64,000 nt of DNA, taken from assembly GCF_002165375.2 (NCBI RefSeq), contig NZ_CP032134.1, positions 2,480,001 to 2,544,000 on the forward strand. The letters run 5' to 3'. Numbering within the stretch: the first letter of the stretch is position 1; each line of letters opens with the position of its first letter. Under the pieces are notes generated by a model. That model was not told the DNA's origin, searched no databases, and saw only the letters and a program-made list of their open reading frames with translations. Below, one piece after another: positions 18,121 through 28,148 of this stretch. The position numbers and the translations under genes are program-made. Origin of the DNA: Acinetobacter chinensis. GTDB lineage: Bacteria; Pseudomonadota; Gammaproteobacteria; Pseudomonadales; Moraxellaceae.

Positions 18121-18164
18121 TAAAAATTATAGGGATGAACACGAACCGAAGTTCATGTCCATCC
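18121..18164 (-). promoter_or_regulatory. UUCG-capped hairpin between cluster genes, possible attenuator
   Basis: In the minus-strand transcript a 14-bp stem (18133-18164, including two G-U pairs) is closed by a C(UUCG)G tetraloop. A short U run begins six bases later. It lies 25 bases after the stop of the 932-residue gene and before the giant barrel gene. The weak U run suggests a partial terminator or RNA-stabilising element that would make the upstream subunit more abundant than the barrel protein. Confidence 0.6.
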
Positions 18165-18189
18165 ATCTGCTAAAAGCAAATATGGATTA

Positions 18190-20988
18190 TTATTTGTCTA
18201 CCTGCACAGCAAATTTAAGTACTGCAGCTTCTTTAGGCGCAAGATCAAATTTATCTGTAATCAGATCTTTTGTACTACCAGCATCGTAGTTAAACTGACC
18301 TTTTTTAGTACCTGCTGTATTGTTGAAATCAGCCGGTAATGTTGCAGGCGCTTTCAGTGTTGTATAAGACGGGATCACGTCTTTAATCTGAACGTCTTTA
18401 ACAACCTGGTCACCACGGTTTTCTGCTGTAATGAAATACACAATACACTCACCTGGTTTCGCCTCAAGACCAGCAGTACTACCTGTTGTTGGCATTGCGC
18501 CTGGAGGTGTGTCTGCACATGTCGGCCATGCTGCCTGAGTCTTATACAGATCAAGGATACCTGCAGCTACAGTCGTTGTATCTGTGTTATAGATAACTTT
18601 AGGTGCTGCAACTTTATTTATTACGCCGGTTGTTGTAATTGTGATTTTAGATTCATCAGTCAAACCATTGGTTGCCGTACCTGGAGCCTGAACAATCACC
18701 CACAGTTTAACGCTCTCACCTTTTTTCAGTGCATGAATCCAATCAGCTGAACTGGTACTGTATGCAGCATCTTCTGATGGATCAAAAATATTATTTTTGT
18801 CCGTATCAACATAGACAGTCGTAATGAAACCGTTATCTACGCTATGTGAAATACCCAGCTCGAAGTAACTTTTATCAGTAGCATTTTTACCAGCACCTTC
18901 TGTCACGTTACCGTTGTTGGTCAGCGTATGCTCATAACGAACCACACCACCTGGGTAAACAGTACCATGCTGATCTTCAGTTAATACAAGCTCACGCACC
19001 GCATTTACAGTCACCTGATCTTTCATACTGTCTGTCACACCAGCAGAAGATGTCACACTGAAGATTACATCATATAATCCAGCGTCCTGACCTTTAGGTG
19101 GAGTTACTTTCACACAGTAATATTCAGTTTTATCTGAAGTCGCTGTTGTTGGCTGAACACTGCCTGTTCTTGTTACAGGTGTACCTGAACAGGTTGTTCC
19201 ATTCTGTGCAGGCTCTTTGAAGTACTCAACAACCCAGTCAGTTAAATCAACAGGTGTGCCGTCAGTTGTCTTAACCACTGTACTGAACAGATATTCTTCA
19301 GGTTTTGCACCATGGTTAGTTACAGCTACCGGGAACTTAACAGTTACACCTGGGTTTGTAGATTCTGAATCAATAACATCAGCTGGGTCATATGGTCCTT
19401 CACCAGCATTTTTTGCGTCATCCTGCTTACCATTGTGATCACCACTACCGTTACTCAAGTCAACAGCATTTTTTGTAATCTCTTGAATCTCAAGTGTTAA
19501 ATCATCTTTTTTAGCTGAATTAGCTACAGAAGTAATACTTACTTTTACTTCACTCGCTGTTGTTTTTTCAATACCTGATGGCAACTCTACACGTACAAGC
19601 AGTTTAAAGTTAGCACCTGGAGCAAGTGGTCCAGTATCCACACCCTGACCAATACTCGAAGTCAGTGCGTTGCCATAAGCATTATAGAATGAGAATTTTG
19701 TGCCCGCAGGGAAAGTTGATGCTAAAGTTTCAACTTTAAAGGTATCTGTAGTGTTTCCTGAGTTATGAATATAGATAACTTCCAGGTCAGTTCCTGTATC
19801 AGTCGCAGTTGTAGACTCTGTACCACTACCAAAGTCAATTGAACTGCCTGCTGTCACACTTTTAAGCGTAATCTTATCCGTCCAACCGCCTTTATCTTTT
19901 GTAATATCACTACTGTCACTGATAAAGCCGTTATGATTACCCTCTACCGTTACAATTGTATTGTTGGTTGGGTCATCTGGATTATAACCACCAGTTGATG
20001 GATCAGGACCATCATTGTCATATTTTGCAATGTTTGTAATATCACCCGGTACAGTTCCCTTAGCAACGCTAGCTTTAAAACTTACAATACCGTTTTTACC
20101 AAAAGCAACGTTAACCAAAGTAAATGTCAGTTTCTGCCCATCAACCTGATAATGATTCGTCGTCGGAGCTGTTCCAGTACCATCCCATGGTGTCAAAACA
20201 GTACCATCAAGAGTTACACTACCAGTGACAAAAGCCAGCTTGCTGTCAAGCACATCTTCAATCACCAGATTTGCAGTACCGTTACCACTGTTCTTATATT
20301 TCAAATCATAAGTAACAGTCTGAGCAGCAGTACTTGTATCAATAGCCTGGACGTTGACTGCTTTTACAACACTGAAAGAAGCACCTGTAATAATAGTTAC
20401 AGTATCAGTATTGTCCTGTGATTTCAGGGTGCCAATCGTTTTTTCACTTTCTGCGGTCAGTTTTAATTGACCTGCAGTAGCAGCATTTGCTGCCTGTGGT
20501 GTTTTAGCTACAACCACAAGGTTCATGGATTTGCCAGCGTCAAGGGTAATCTTATCCGTAGCCGTCAGTGGTTTACCATCTGCTGTACCATTACCATCCG
20601 TATCCAGATACACTTCAACTTTCTGGAAGTTCCAATCATCCCCTGTCAGTACATCACCGATAGTCAGTGTAAATGTATCTGTACCATTACCGGTGTTAGT
20701 CAGGATGTGCTGCATAACCACTTCAGCATTCTGATTCGCTGTTTTGGTACGATCAGATTCAAGTGTGAATGAACCCACCTGAAGAACCTTGGTTTCAACT
20801 TCGTTTGACTTCAACGTTGTTGTTGTACCATTTTCTGTATAAGTCGCCACCGCGGCGTTCTTAATCAGAGTCCCTGCTGCTGGTGCTGCAGCCTGTGCAC
20901 CGGTAGAAACCAGTGCCAGACCGCCAAGCGCTGCCGCTACGGACAAAGACAAGCTGTTACGCTTTAAAGTTTGAATAGGATTTGACAT
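18190..20988 (-). CDS. DUF11-type surface protein, 932 aa (paralogue 1)
   Basis: The protein starts at the ATG at 20988 (GGGG six bases upstream) and has a signal peptide ending near TGAQAA. The mature N-terminus (GTLIKNAAVATYTEN...SNEVETKVLQV) is shared with the other large cluster proteins. Repeated Ig-like/DUF11 modules follow, with HILTNTGNGTDTF and possible Ca-binding loops YLDTDGNGTAD and YVDTDKNNIFDPSED. Two cysteine pairs in the C-terminal half are conserved in the paralogues. The end (APKEAAVLKFAVQVDK) is a DUF11-like strand. No lipobox, sortase motif, barrel or retention repeat is visible. It is probably a secreted structural or adhesive subunit; its partner for export is unknown but may be the downstream barrel protein. 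Confidence 0.8.
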   Translation of the reverse strand: MSNPIQTLKRNSLSLSVAAALGGLALVSTGAQAAAPAAGTLIKNAAVATYTENGTTTTLKSNEVETKVLQVGSFTLESDRTKTANQNAEVVMQHILTNTGNGTDTFTLTIGDVLTGDDWNFQKVEVYLDTDGNGTADGKPLTATDKITLDAGKSMNLVVVAKTPQAANAATAGQLKLTAESEKTIGTLKSQDNTDTVTIITGASFSVVKAVNVQAIDTSTAAQTVTYDLKYKNSGNGTANLVIEDVLDSKLAFVTGSVTLDGTVLTPWDGTGTAPTTNHYQVDGQKLTFTLVNVAFGKNGIVSFKASVAKGTVPGDITNIAKYDNDGPDPSTGGYNPDDPTNNTIVTVEGNHNGFISDSSDITKDKGGWTDKITLKSVTAGSSIDFGSGTESTTATDTGTDLEVIYIHNSGNTTDTFKVETLASTFPAGTKFSFYNAYGNALTSSIGQGVDTGPLAPGANFKLLVRVELPSGIEKTTASEVKVSITSVANSAKKDDLTLEIQEITKNAVDLSNGSGDHNGKQDDAKNAGEGPYDPADVIDSESTNPGVTVKFPVAVTNHGAKPEEYLFSTVVKTTDGTPVDLTDWVVEYFKEPAQNGTTCSGTPVTRTGSVQPTTATSDKTEYYCVKVTPPKGQDAGLYDVIFSVTSSAGVTDSMKDQVTVNAVRELVLTEDQHGTVYPGGVVRYEHTLTNNGNVTEGAGKNATDKSYFELGISHSVDNGFITTVYVDTDKNNIFDPSEDAAYSTSSADWIHALKKGESVKLWVIVQAPGTATNGLTDESKITITTTGVINKVAAPKVIYNTDTTTVAAGILDLYKTQAAWPTCADTPPGAMPTTGSTAGLEAKPGECIVYFITAENRGDQVVKDVQIKDVIPSYTTLKAPATLPADFNNTAGTKKGQFNYDAGSTKDLITDKFDLAPKEAAVLKFAVQVDK

Positions 20989-21044
20989 TATAGTCCCCGC
21001 CCCCAAAAGGAGTTATGTTTAAGTTGCTTTTAAAAAGTTAAAAA

Positions 21045-21536
21045 TTAATCGTCTGCAGCATTAACTTTAGTCTGTGCAGTTACAGTCACAGACTTTTTGG
21101 ATGGCAGTTCTGCAACCTGCCACTGTAAAGCCCGATAGTCTTTCAGTGGAACTTCCACAATTTTTCCATTTACTGTTTTTTTCAGCGGTGTCGCTGCAAA
21201 ATTCACCCCGTCTGTACTTGCAAGCGCACCTGCCGGAGAGCTGACACCTGTGTACTGAGTATCTGCTGGAACAGGCAGTGTCGCTTTCAAACCTTTGATA
21301 CTACCTGCAGTGTTGTTGGTATATGTTGCACGGTACTCAATGATATCTTTTGGCTTGGTTGCTTCCGCAGAAACAAACTTGACCTTTCCTTTTGTGTCCA
21401 CTGTTTTTTTGAACGCTTTAAGTTCAATAGACACGGGTTCTTTAGCATTATTTTGAGCTGCCACAGCATGTGTAGCTGCTATTCCCATAACCAGACTGAG
21501 GGTTAAACCCTTCAGCGCAACAGTTGCTTTCAGCAT
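21045..21536 (-). CDS. Small secreted DUF11-like protein, 163 aa
   Basis: A signal peptide (MLKATVALKGLTLSLVMGIAATHAVA) is followed by one DUF11-like domain with KPKDIIEYRATYTNNT, IKGLKATLPVPADTQYTG and ALQWQVAELPSKKSVTVTAQTKV. It corresponds to the C-terminal domain of the large cluster proteins standing alone. The ATG at 21536 is preferred over an in-frame GTG at 21548 because it lies about 20 bases after a candidate -10 element. It is the first gene after the 208-bp internal gap of the cluster, 56 bases before the 932-residue paralogue, so it probably starts a second transcription unit. It may be a minor subunit, cap or chaperone-like partner; this is inference. Confidence 0.75.
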   Translation of the reverse strand: MLKATVALKGLTLSLVMGIAATHAVAAQNNAKEPVSIELKAFKKTVDTKGKVKFVSAEATKPKDIIEYRATYTNNTAGSIKGLKATLPVPADTQYTGVSSPAGALASTDGVNFAATPLKKTVNGKIVEVPLKDYRALQWQVAELPSKKSVTVTAQTKVNAADD

Positions 21537-21556
21537 ATTTAGATCCACTGCAAGTA

Positions 21557-21585
21557 AAATTACATTTTGTTAATATAAGTCACAA
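21557..21585 (-). promoter_or_regulatory. Candidate promoter element before the 163-aa gene
   Basis: TTGTGA, 17 bases, TAATTT on the minus strand. The same hexamers with the same spacing occur before the first gene of the cluster (30866-30894), at nearly the same distance from the start codon. The -10 match is poor by sigma-70 standards, so it may need an activator or another sigma factor. A second candidate (TTGAAA-18-TAATAT) lies at 21617-21646. Confidence 0.4.
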
Positions 21586-21744
21586 TTTTCTATGAAAAAC
21601 ATACAAAATACAACTTATATTAAACAAATTTTAACCATGTTTTCAATCATTAATTAAATTTGATGTAACTTTAATTATCTGTTTTCACAGGACTAACTAC
21701 ACATTTTCAGATTTACACTAAACGTGTAGCCTCCCACCCTAAAA

Positions 21745-24700
21745 CTATTGAACTTTCACACAGAACAGTACGTTTCCTCTCGCTCCAGGTAACAGCGTCC
21801 CAGGAATATCCCATGTAAGTGACGATCCAGTCTGGGTACAGTTTTCTGTACAGGTTTTATATTCTGTTCCAAGCGGCACAGAGTCCTTCAACACAACATC
21901 AATCAGTTTTTTAGCCGAACTGTTTGTATATGCAATCTGATACTCCAGGAACTGTTCTTTCTTTGCGGTATTTTCCGTCGTGAATAATGCCGTATCTGCA
22001 GATGTAGATGGGCATGCATTCACTGTACGAACCTGTTTTTTGATATCCAGTCCAGCCGAACCGACTGTGGTGATGTCATGTACTGAATTTGATTTTCCTG
22101 GTGTATTACCCTCATAATTCTGGCTGTAGTCCAGCTTAAACTCCGCGGTCAGACTGTCACCGGCTTTAGCAGCTGCAGATGAGACAACCCTCTGTACCAG
22201 ACAGATTTTTTGACCTGGCATGATTTGCGTATTCTGCAATGCAGCTGAATACAGTTTTTCATTTACATCGACCAGGCCGTTACAGTTAGTGTCATGGTAG
22301 ATCATGCTCTGCCAGTCCTGACCAGATGGCTGCTGTATATTTGAAGAAGTCAGAGCACCCAGCTTGTGTACGCTGTTTGAAATAATTTCATGTGGATAGT
22401 CAACCACATCACCTGCTGAAATATTTTTCTGACCATTCTGCGTCAGAATCAGCTGGAGCTGTGCATCACCAAAAAGGAAACCATCATAAACACTGGCTGT
22501 CCCATTTTTTTCGACCGTAAACAGATCATGTCCTGCATCAACAACTGCTGTTACAGAAGCAGACTTTGCACTGCTGACCGATGTATAACCATCCACATTT
22601 TTTTGAACCAGACAAACATTATTTGAGGTTGCATCAAATACATTCTGCAAAGTACGGATCTCAAAACCACCATTTGCATTGGTTTGTGCAGATGCAAACA
22701 CCTCTTTGGTACTACAGTTCTGCAACTCTATACGGCTTCCAGCAATACCGACTTCACCTGAGTCAGCAACACCGTTATATGCCTTGGCTGCATCCTGAGT
22801 TGTACCGCTGTTGTCATTGATCACACGACCACTGAATACATAACCCGCTTTCTTTTCGTTGGTGACTTTACAGATCAGCTTCGATGCAAATTTTACCTTT
22901 GATGCATCCAGTGTCACTGTACTTCCCTGGCGTACAGCGAGATTGCCTGCAACGTTTCCACTCACACTGGTATTTGAATCAGTACATTCGACACTGCGCA
23001 GCGAATACAGACCCGATTCTTTCTCAGTAAATGAAATCGCTTTATTTGCGTCTGCATAAACTGGTGATGTGAAACCATTCTCCACCGGTGAAACAGAGTT
23101 CTTCAAACGGACATTCTGAGCTGAACCAACAACTGTTGTCACCACTTCACCACTTTGAATCTGATATGAAGCATTTGCAGCCAGATTACTGAAGTTTTCA
23201 AATTCAAAAGCATCCGTACCACCCTCTGAGATTTTCTTTAACTCAAAGGTTGGTTTTAAACAGACATTTAAATTATTGAGACTGAAACCAATGTCATCGC
23301 CCGCATCATTTGCACTTTTGTTAGGACTGATATTTTGAAAATCCACATTTAAAGTACTTAAACTGGACACAACTGTCGTTGGTAAAGTTACAGTGAAATT
23401 AACCGCTGATGGCGCAGTATTATATTGACCAACAGTAAAACTTACTGGTGTTACAGTTGCTCCATTTAAAGCAGTAAATGTAGCATCATTATTTACACTG
23501 GCACCTGGAGTCGTCAGCACAGCATACGGCGTACCATTTACATAAATTTTAAGTGTTGAACCTGTGACTCGAGGATTTCCATAAGACCAGTTAATTTTCC
23601 CCTGTAACTGTAATGCACCATTAGCTCCTGTACCATAAGCAACTGAATAAGGTGATATAGCTGGATTTACTGCAAATCCTTGTGAACTTAAAATACTATT
23701 GTCAATATATGAATAAAATTTTGTATCGGTTATTAAATTCACTGACTGAGCACTTACACACATATTTTCAGATTCACCATTTGTAATAGGTGTGTTTTTG
23801 GTAACTACAGTTGATACTGTAGAAGTGTTATTGGTTGGATCCGTATCCGTCAGACCTGCAGGTAATGCAATGGTTGCAGTATTTGAAACTGAAGTCCCAG
23901 ATGGCTCTTTATAAAGCAAACCTGTCAGTGTAAATTCAAGATAATTGGCATCATTATTATTTGAATCTTTACCAACCAAAGGCAATAAACCCAAAGTAAT
24001 GCTGCGGCTATTGGAATTGTTTATATTTGAAATAGAAGCCGGACATGTTGCAGTCCCCACTGCCTTACATACAACCTGCACACTGGCTAAATCTGCCGGT
24101 ACATTATCAGTAACAATTGCACCCGTGACAGCAGCAACACCTTTATTCCATACTTTCAACTTATAGGTAAGTAAGTCACCAACTTTTACAGTTGCTTTAT
24201 CAACTGTTTTGGTAATAGCCAGGTCTGCCTTATCCAGAACAGTAATGGTGGTTGGAAAGCCTGTTTCCAACAGTTTCTGTAATTCTGTATTACTACATGT
24301 TCCACCACTGAACGACATTCCAATGGGTCCATATAATCCTTGCGCATATTTATTTATTGAATTTTGATTTACCATTCGATAAGTAATTTTATAATATCCA
24401 CCTGTTGTCAAAGTAGAACTCACCACATAAGGATTATCAGAATCCCAAGAATCCCTCACACTTTCCCTGGAATTTGACATTAAAGCTGAATTTGTTAAAA
24501 CTCCATTATTTGATTTTTGAATCGTAATATAAGCTCCGTCATCAATATGTGAACCTTGCGTACCAACACAAGCATTAACTTCACTTGTTCCATTAGGAAT
24601 ATAAACATAAGTTTCAAACTCCCAAGCACGTAAATTATTAGTATATGAGTTCCTCTTATTAGAAGGTTCAGCTAAGGTAACTTGACTATTTGTATAACCA

Positions 24701-25482
24701 ATTAAATTTGTAACAAGGTCAACAAACGTCGGTTCTGGTTTATTGGCACTAGATACAAAGTAATAAGTATCTCCAAGTTCGGAATTTGATGCAGCAGTCC
24801 TAAGGTACTGTCCTATGGGGTTTTTTTCTGCTAATGGCCATGCACCGATCAAACTTGTCCCTTCCCATGAATATGTTCCACAAGTTGTTGAAGTAATCAC
24901 ACCATTAGAATTTCTGTTAACAGTACAAGTTCCATTTGCAGTTCGACCAACCCAAAAAGCATCATAAGCTGAAGGCGCACTTGTACTACTCCCCTCCCGC
25001 CCCCAAACTCTGTGAATACTCTCACCAGCACCACTACCAAGGTTTGCCTGATTACTTTTTACAGCTAAAGTCGTCTGTTGTACTGAGGTAGATGTGGTTG
25101 CAGTCTGAGCGACTGCATAAGTAATTTTAACATCAAAAGTAGAACCAACACTTAAACCACCGACACTGCAACTGTATACCGTACCAGTTAATGGACAGAC
25201 TGTATCTGCCGCTCCCCAGGTTACACCGGTAATCGTTACACCCGTTGTTGTCGCTCCCCTTACTTCAGCGACTGTGCCCGTTGCAGCCGATGGTCCAAAA
25301 TTTGTAATGGTTGCAGTCTGTACACCACTGTGCCCTTTGGTAATTGAGGGTGTATCTACAGCAGTCACTTCAAAACGGGAGACATCAACAGTCATTGCAC
25401 CCGGATTGGCTGAGTATGCAGATGAAATGCTGATGCAGGAAAGCACCCCGAATAAGAAACTTTTTCCCAGTACTTTTTTCAT
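21745..25482 (-). CDS. Large multidomain secreted protein with PA14-like, DUF11 and SdrD-B-like regions
   Basis: The 1245-residue protein starts at the ATG at 25482, one base after the upstream stop, with GGGGAACTGAG before it. A signal peptide ends near SSAYSA. Regions seen: an N-terminal Ig-like part (~20-140); an aromatic stretch (~150-400) containing FETYVYIPNGTSEVNACVG and IDDGAYITIQ, a pattern like PA14/lectin-type domains; a DUF11 domain (~417-560); a beta-rich part with paired cysteines; an SdrD-B-like domain (~884-960, GRVINDNSG...NGGFEIRTL); a HDTNCNGLVDVNE loop; and a C-terminal DUF11 domain ending LPGARGNVLFCVKVQ. It differs from its three neighbours and is the best candidate for the ligand-binding or tip component. 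No anchor is visible. Confidence 0.75.
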   Translation of the reverse strand: MKKVLGKSFLFGVLSCISISSAYSANPGAMTVDVSRFEVTAVDTPSITKGHSGVQTATITNFGPSAATGTVAEVRGATTTGVTITGVTWGAADTVCPLTGTVYSCSVGGLSVGSTFDVKITYAVAQTATTSTSVQQTTLAVKSNQANLGSGAGESIHRVWGREGSSTSAPSAYDAFWVGRTANGTCTVNRNSNGVITSTTCGTYSWEGTSLIGAWPLAEKNPIGQYLRTAASNSELGDTYYFVSSANKPEPTFVDLVTNLIGYTNSQVTLAEPSNKRNSYTNNLRAWEFETYVYIPNGTSEVNACVGTQGSHIDDGAYITIQKSNNGVLTNSALMSNSRESVRDSWDSDNPYVVSSTLTTGGYYKITYRMVNQNSINKYAQGLYGPIGMSFSGGTCSNTELQKLLETGFPTTITVLDKADLAITKTVDKATVKVGDLLTYKLKVWNKGVAAVTGAIVTDNVPADLASVQVVCKAVGTATCPASISNINNSNSRSITLGLLPLVGKDSNNNDANYLEFTLTGLLYKEPSGTSVSNTATIALPAGLTDTDPTNNTSTVSTVVTKNTPITNGESENMCVSAQSVNLITDTKFYSYIDNSILSSQGFAVNPAISPYSVAYGTGANGALQLQGKINWSYGNPRVTGSTLKIYVNGTPYAVLTTPGASVNNDATFTALNGATVTPVSFTVGQYNTAPSAVNFTVTLPTTVVSSLSTLNVDFQNISPNKSANDAGDDIGFSLNNLNVCLKPTFELKKISEGGTDAFEFENFSNLAANASYQIQSGEVVTTVVGSAQNVRLKNSVSPVENGFTSPVYADANKAISFTEKESGLYSLRSVECTDSNTSVSGNVAGNLAVRQGSTVTLDASKVKFASKLICKVTNEKKAGYVFSGRVINDNSGTTQDAAKAYNGVADSGEVGIAGSRIELQNCSTKEVFASAQTNANGGFEIRTLQNVFDATSNNVCLVQKNVDGYTSVSSAKSASVTAVVDAGHDLFTVEKNGTASVYDGFLFGDAQLQLILTQNGQKNISAGDVVDYPHEIISNSVHKLGALTSSNIQQPSGQDWQSMIYHDTNCNGLVDVNEKLYSAALQNTQIMPGQKICLVQRVVSSAAAKAGDSLTAEFKLDYSQNYEGNTPGKSNSVHDITTVGSAGLDIKKQVRTVNACPSTSADTALFTTENTAKKEQFLEYQIAYTNSSAKKLIDVVLKDSVPLGTEYKTCTENCTQTGSSLTWDIPGTLLPGARGNVLFCVKVQ

Positions 25483-25483
25483 C

Positions 25484-28132
25484 TCAGTTCCCCACATACT
25501 TCACCCCAAACTCCAAGGTATGGCTTGCACCACTTTTAACCGCAGGGACTGAACCCTTAATTTCACCACTTTGACCCACAGCTGGCGCAGTGATTGACGC
25601 CGCATCACAGTCCGCACAAACCGGTGATTTATTCATCACCATTGCTTCTGGTGTTGCATCATAAAAAGTAAATCTGCCAATGTCTGATGCACCCATATTT
25701 GTCACCGTCAGCTGATAAATCACACACTGACCTGAACCATCGGCATTTTTAGTAATCGGCAAAATGCCTGTTGTAAATGAACCTTCTTCGGTTCCATTAC
25801 AGTCATCATCTTTTGCCTGCAACTTGCTTAAACGCACAGGTGAAGTGGTAATGGTGGTAATGTCCGTTGCTGTATCCAGCACCGTAGAACCATCACTTAA
25901 ACTGATGACAGAAGTGTTGGTAATACCCACTGTGCCCAGTGATGAGTTTTCCACTTTGGCAAAAATACGGACTGGCTTTTTATCTGTCAGTGTTGCTGAT
26001 GGTACTGCCGATAAATCGGTCATCAGCACATCTTCAGCATCCAGCATACCGTTATCATTTTTGTCAAAATACAGTGTGGTGATAAAACCCTGCTGGTCAT
26101 TGGTCACTGTCAAAGTATCTGTTGCTTTCAGAACCTGCTCGCCCCACGGTTTTAAAATGTGGGTATAGGTAATCGTGCCACCTGGTGCAATCTGCCCACG
26201 CAGGTCTGGATCAAGCGTTATGCCACCCTGACTGTTTTTAGATGTGATGCTGATCGAGTTATGAATGGTGTCATAAGCGTTTTGTGCATTTGGTGCAGGC
26301 AGCTCAGATGAAGCCACTCTGAAATAGATATCCACAGTCCCGGTTACAGCTGTGGCATCCAGACTCACTACTGCACAGTAAGTCTGAGTTTCACCATTAT
26401 TCAGTACACGAGTAGAAGAAATTTCTCCAAGCACAGTCTGACAGTTATCTGCAGTTCCGTAGTAACGAACACCAGACACGCCTGCAGGGAGTTTTAATGT
26501 GCTGAATACACCATCATCATCTGCACTGAACTGATATGATGTTGCAAGACCGACATGACTGACCTGCAATGGAAAGATCACTTTTTTGGTATTATCACCC
26601 GACAGGTTTTTCCATGCAGCTGCTCCATTGGAGACGGCACCATTGCCTACACCATTGTCTTCGGGCTGGTTTGTTAAGTCGACTGTTCTGGATAAATCAT
26701 TCTGAGACAGCGTGACTCTATCTGTCACGTCATCTGTTTTTGAACTGTCCGCAATGGACTGAGCTACAGGTTTCACCTCAAACTGAGTATTTGCTGTATC
26801 TATATAGTCTTTCGGGAAAGTTGCTTTCACAACAACGGGCAGTTTTCCACCTGCTTCGATATAACCTGTATCAGCAACACCATCGCCATTGGTATCAAAC
26901 AATGGAGTAACACCGTCTTCACGGAAAAACTCAAGAACTGTTCCTACAGGGAAATTATGGGTTCCCATAGTCAGATTGAAACGGTCAGTTGTATTTCCAG
27001 TGTTCCAGACCCAGTTGTTGAACAACACTGTTGAACCTGTAGCCACAGGTCCTCTACTGTCAATATCATTAACATTTGAAGCTGTGCTGGCATCAGCATT
27101 GATCACAACACCATAACTATAAACTGGTTTTATTTCCAGAATGGCTGTGTTTGATTTTGCTGTTAAAACGGGGGTAACTGTATTTTTATCATGATCAAAA
27201 GTCATGTCTGCAAAGTTAGGAATCTGACCTGGCGTTCCTTTTACAACTTTGACTTTAAACTCAATATAACCCTGAGCATTGGCAGGGACACTGGTGATTC
27301 TGGCGCTCACCGTCTTTGTCGCCTCATCCCAATAATAATTTATACCTGTCGGATCATTTGATCCTGATGCAGAATTTAATACTTGTCCATTCCACAGATC
27401 AGCACCTGATACATAAAGCAGCTCTGCTGAATTCAGCACATCCGTAATATGGACTTCGCCACTTTCAGTACCCATGTTCTGATAGGTCAGACGGACAATG
27501 GCTTCATCATCTTTTACTACAATATCTTTATTGAATGACTTGCGGATACTCAGTACAGCTTTATCTGTAATCTTTACTGTGTCAGTATTGCTCTGTGCTG
27601 CTACCCCAGACTGAGCTGAAGTCGCTGTAATTTTCAGTGAACCACCTGCACCAACAGCGCCTGTAGCTCCAACAACTGCTTTTACAATTAAAGCAACTGC
27701 TTCACCCGCATTTAAAGAATACTGAGTTACAGGCTGATCGCTGTCTGGCACACCATTGCGGTCTTTATCCAGATATACAACAATCTGACTTAATGCCACC
27801 GCGCCATTATTTGTAACTGCGCTCAGAGTAAATGTATCTTCTGCATTTGCTGTATTGGTCAGTACGTGGTTGAAATATACGGTCTGATTCAATGCTGCAT
27901 CAATTTCATTATTACTGGTCAGAGTAAAACTGTAAGTCGGGATAATTGTGGTACGCACCAGGTTCGACCTGGATGTCTGCACAACAGTCGAACCTTCCTC
28001 TTTATATTCACCTGTTGCCATATTACTGATAACCGCAGCGGTATCAGCCAGTGCAAATGTGGATACAGTTGCTCCTAACAATCCAGACATTGCCCAGCGT
28101 AAACTTCGAGTAATCATCTTTTCCGTAAACAT
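25484..28132 (-). CDS. DUF11-type surface protein, 882 aa (paralogue 2)
   Basis: The ATG at 28132 has AAAGGCG seven bases upstream; an in-frame ATG at 28165 would overlap the previous gene. A signal peptide ends near STFALA. The mature part is colinear with paralogues 1 and 3: N-terminal ISNMATGEYKEEG...SNLVRTT, HVLTNTANAEDTF, possible Ca loops YLDKDRNGVPDSD, FDTNGDGVADTG and YFDKNDNGMLDAED, a central WNTGNTTDRFNL module, two conserved cysteine pairs and a C-terminal domain ending HTLEFGVKYVGN. It is followed at once by the 1245-residue gene. No anchoring signal is present. A structural subunit role is inferred from the repeats and the paralogy. Confidence 0.8.
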   Translation of the reverse strand: MFTEKMITRSLRWAMSGLLGATVSTFALADTAAVISNMATGEYKEEGSTVVQTSRSNLVRTTIIPTYSFTLTSNNEIDAALNQTVYFNHVLTNTANAEDTFTLSAVTNNGAVALSQIVVYLDKDRNGVPDSDQPVTQYSLNAGEAVALIVKAVVGATGAVGAGGSLKITATSAQSGVAAQSNTDTVKITDKAVLSIRKSFNKDIVVKDDEAIVRLTYQNMGTESGEVHITDVLNSAELLYVSGADLWNGQVLNSASGSNDPTGINYYWDEATKTVSARITSVPANAQGYIEFKVKVVKGTPGQIPNFADMTFDHDKNTVTPVLTAKSNTAILEIKPVYSYGVVINADASTASNVNDIDSRGPVATGSTVLFNNWVWNTGNTTDRFNLTMGTHNFPVGTVLEFFREDGVTPLFDTNGDGVADTGYIEAGGKLPVVVKATFPKDYIDTANTQFEVKPVAQSIADSSKTDDVTDRVTLSQNDLSRTVDLTNQPEDNGVGNGAVSNGAAAWKNLSGDNTKKVIFPLQVSHVGLATSYQFSADDDGVFSTLKLPAGVSGVRYYGTADNCQTVLGEISSTRVLNNGETQTYCAVVSLDATAVTGTVDIYFRVASSELPAPNAQNAYDTIHNSISITSKNSQGGITLDPDLRGQIAPGGTITYTHILKPWGEQVLKATDTLTVTNDQQGFITTLYFDKNDNGMLDAEDVLMTDLSAVPSATLTDKKPVRIFAKVENSSLGTVGITNTSVISLSDGSTVLDTATDITTITTSPVRLSKLQAKDDDCNGTEEGSFTTGILPITKNADGSGQCVIYQLTVTNMGASDIGRFTFYDATPEAMVMNKSPVCADCDAASITAPAVGQSGEIKGSVPAVKSGASHTLEFGVKYVGN

Positions 28133-28148
28133 TTCTGAACGCCTTTTA

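Noticed and set aside
25764..26168. A 134-codon plus-strand frame, with several others opposite the surface-protein genes.
   Set aside because: They are antisense frames created by the Ser/Thr/Val-rich repeats and lack ribosome-binding sites and recognisable domains.
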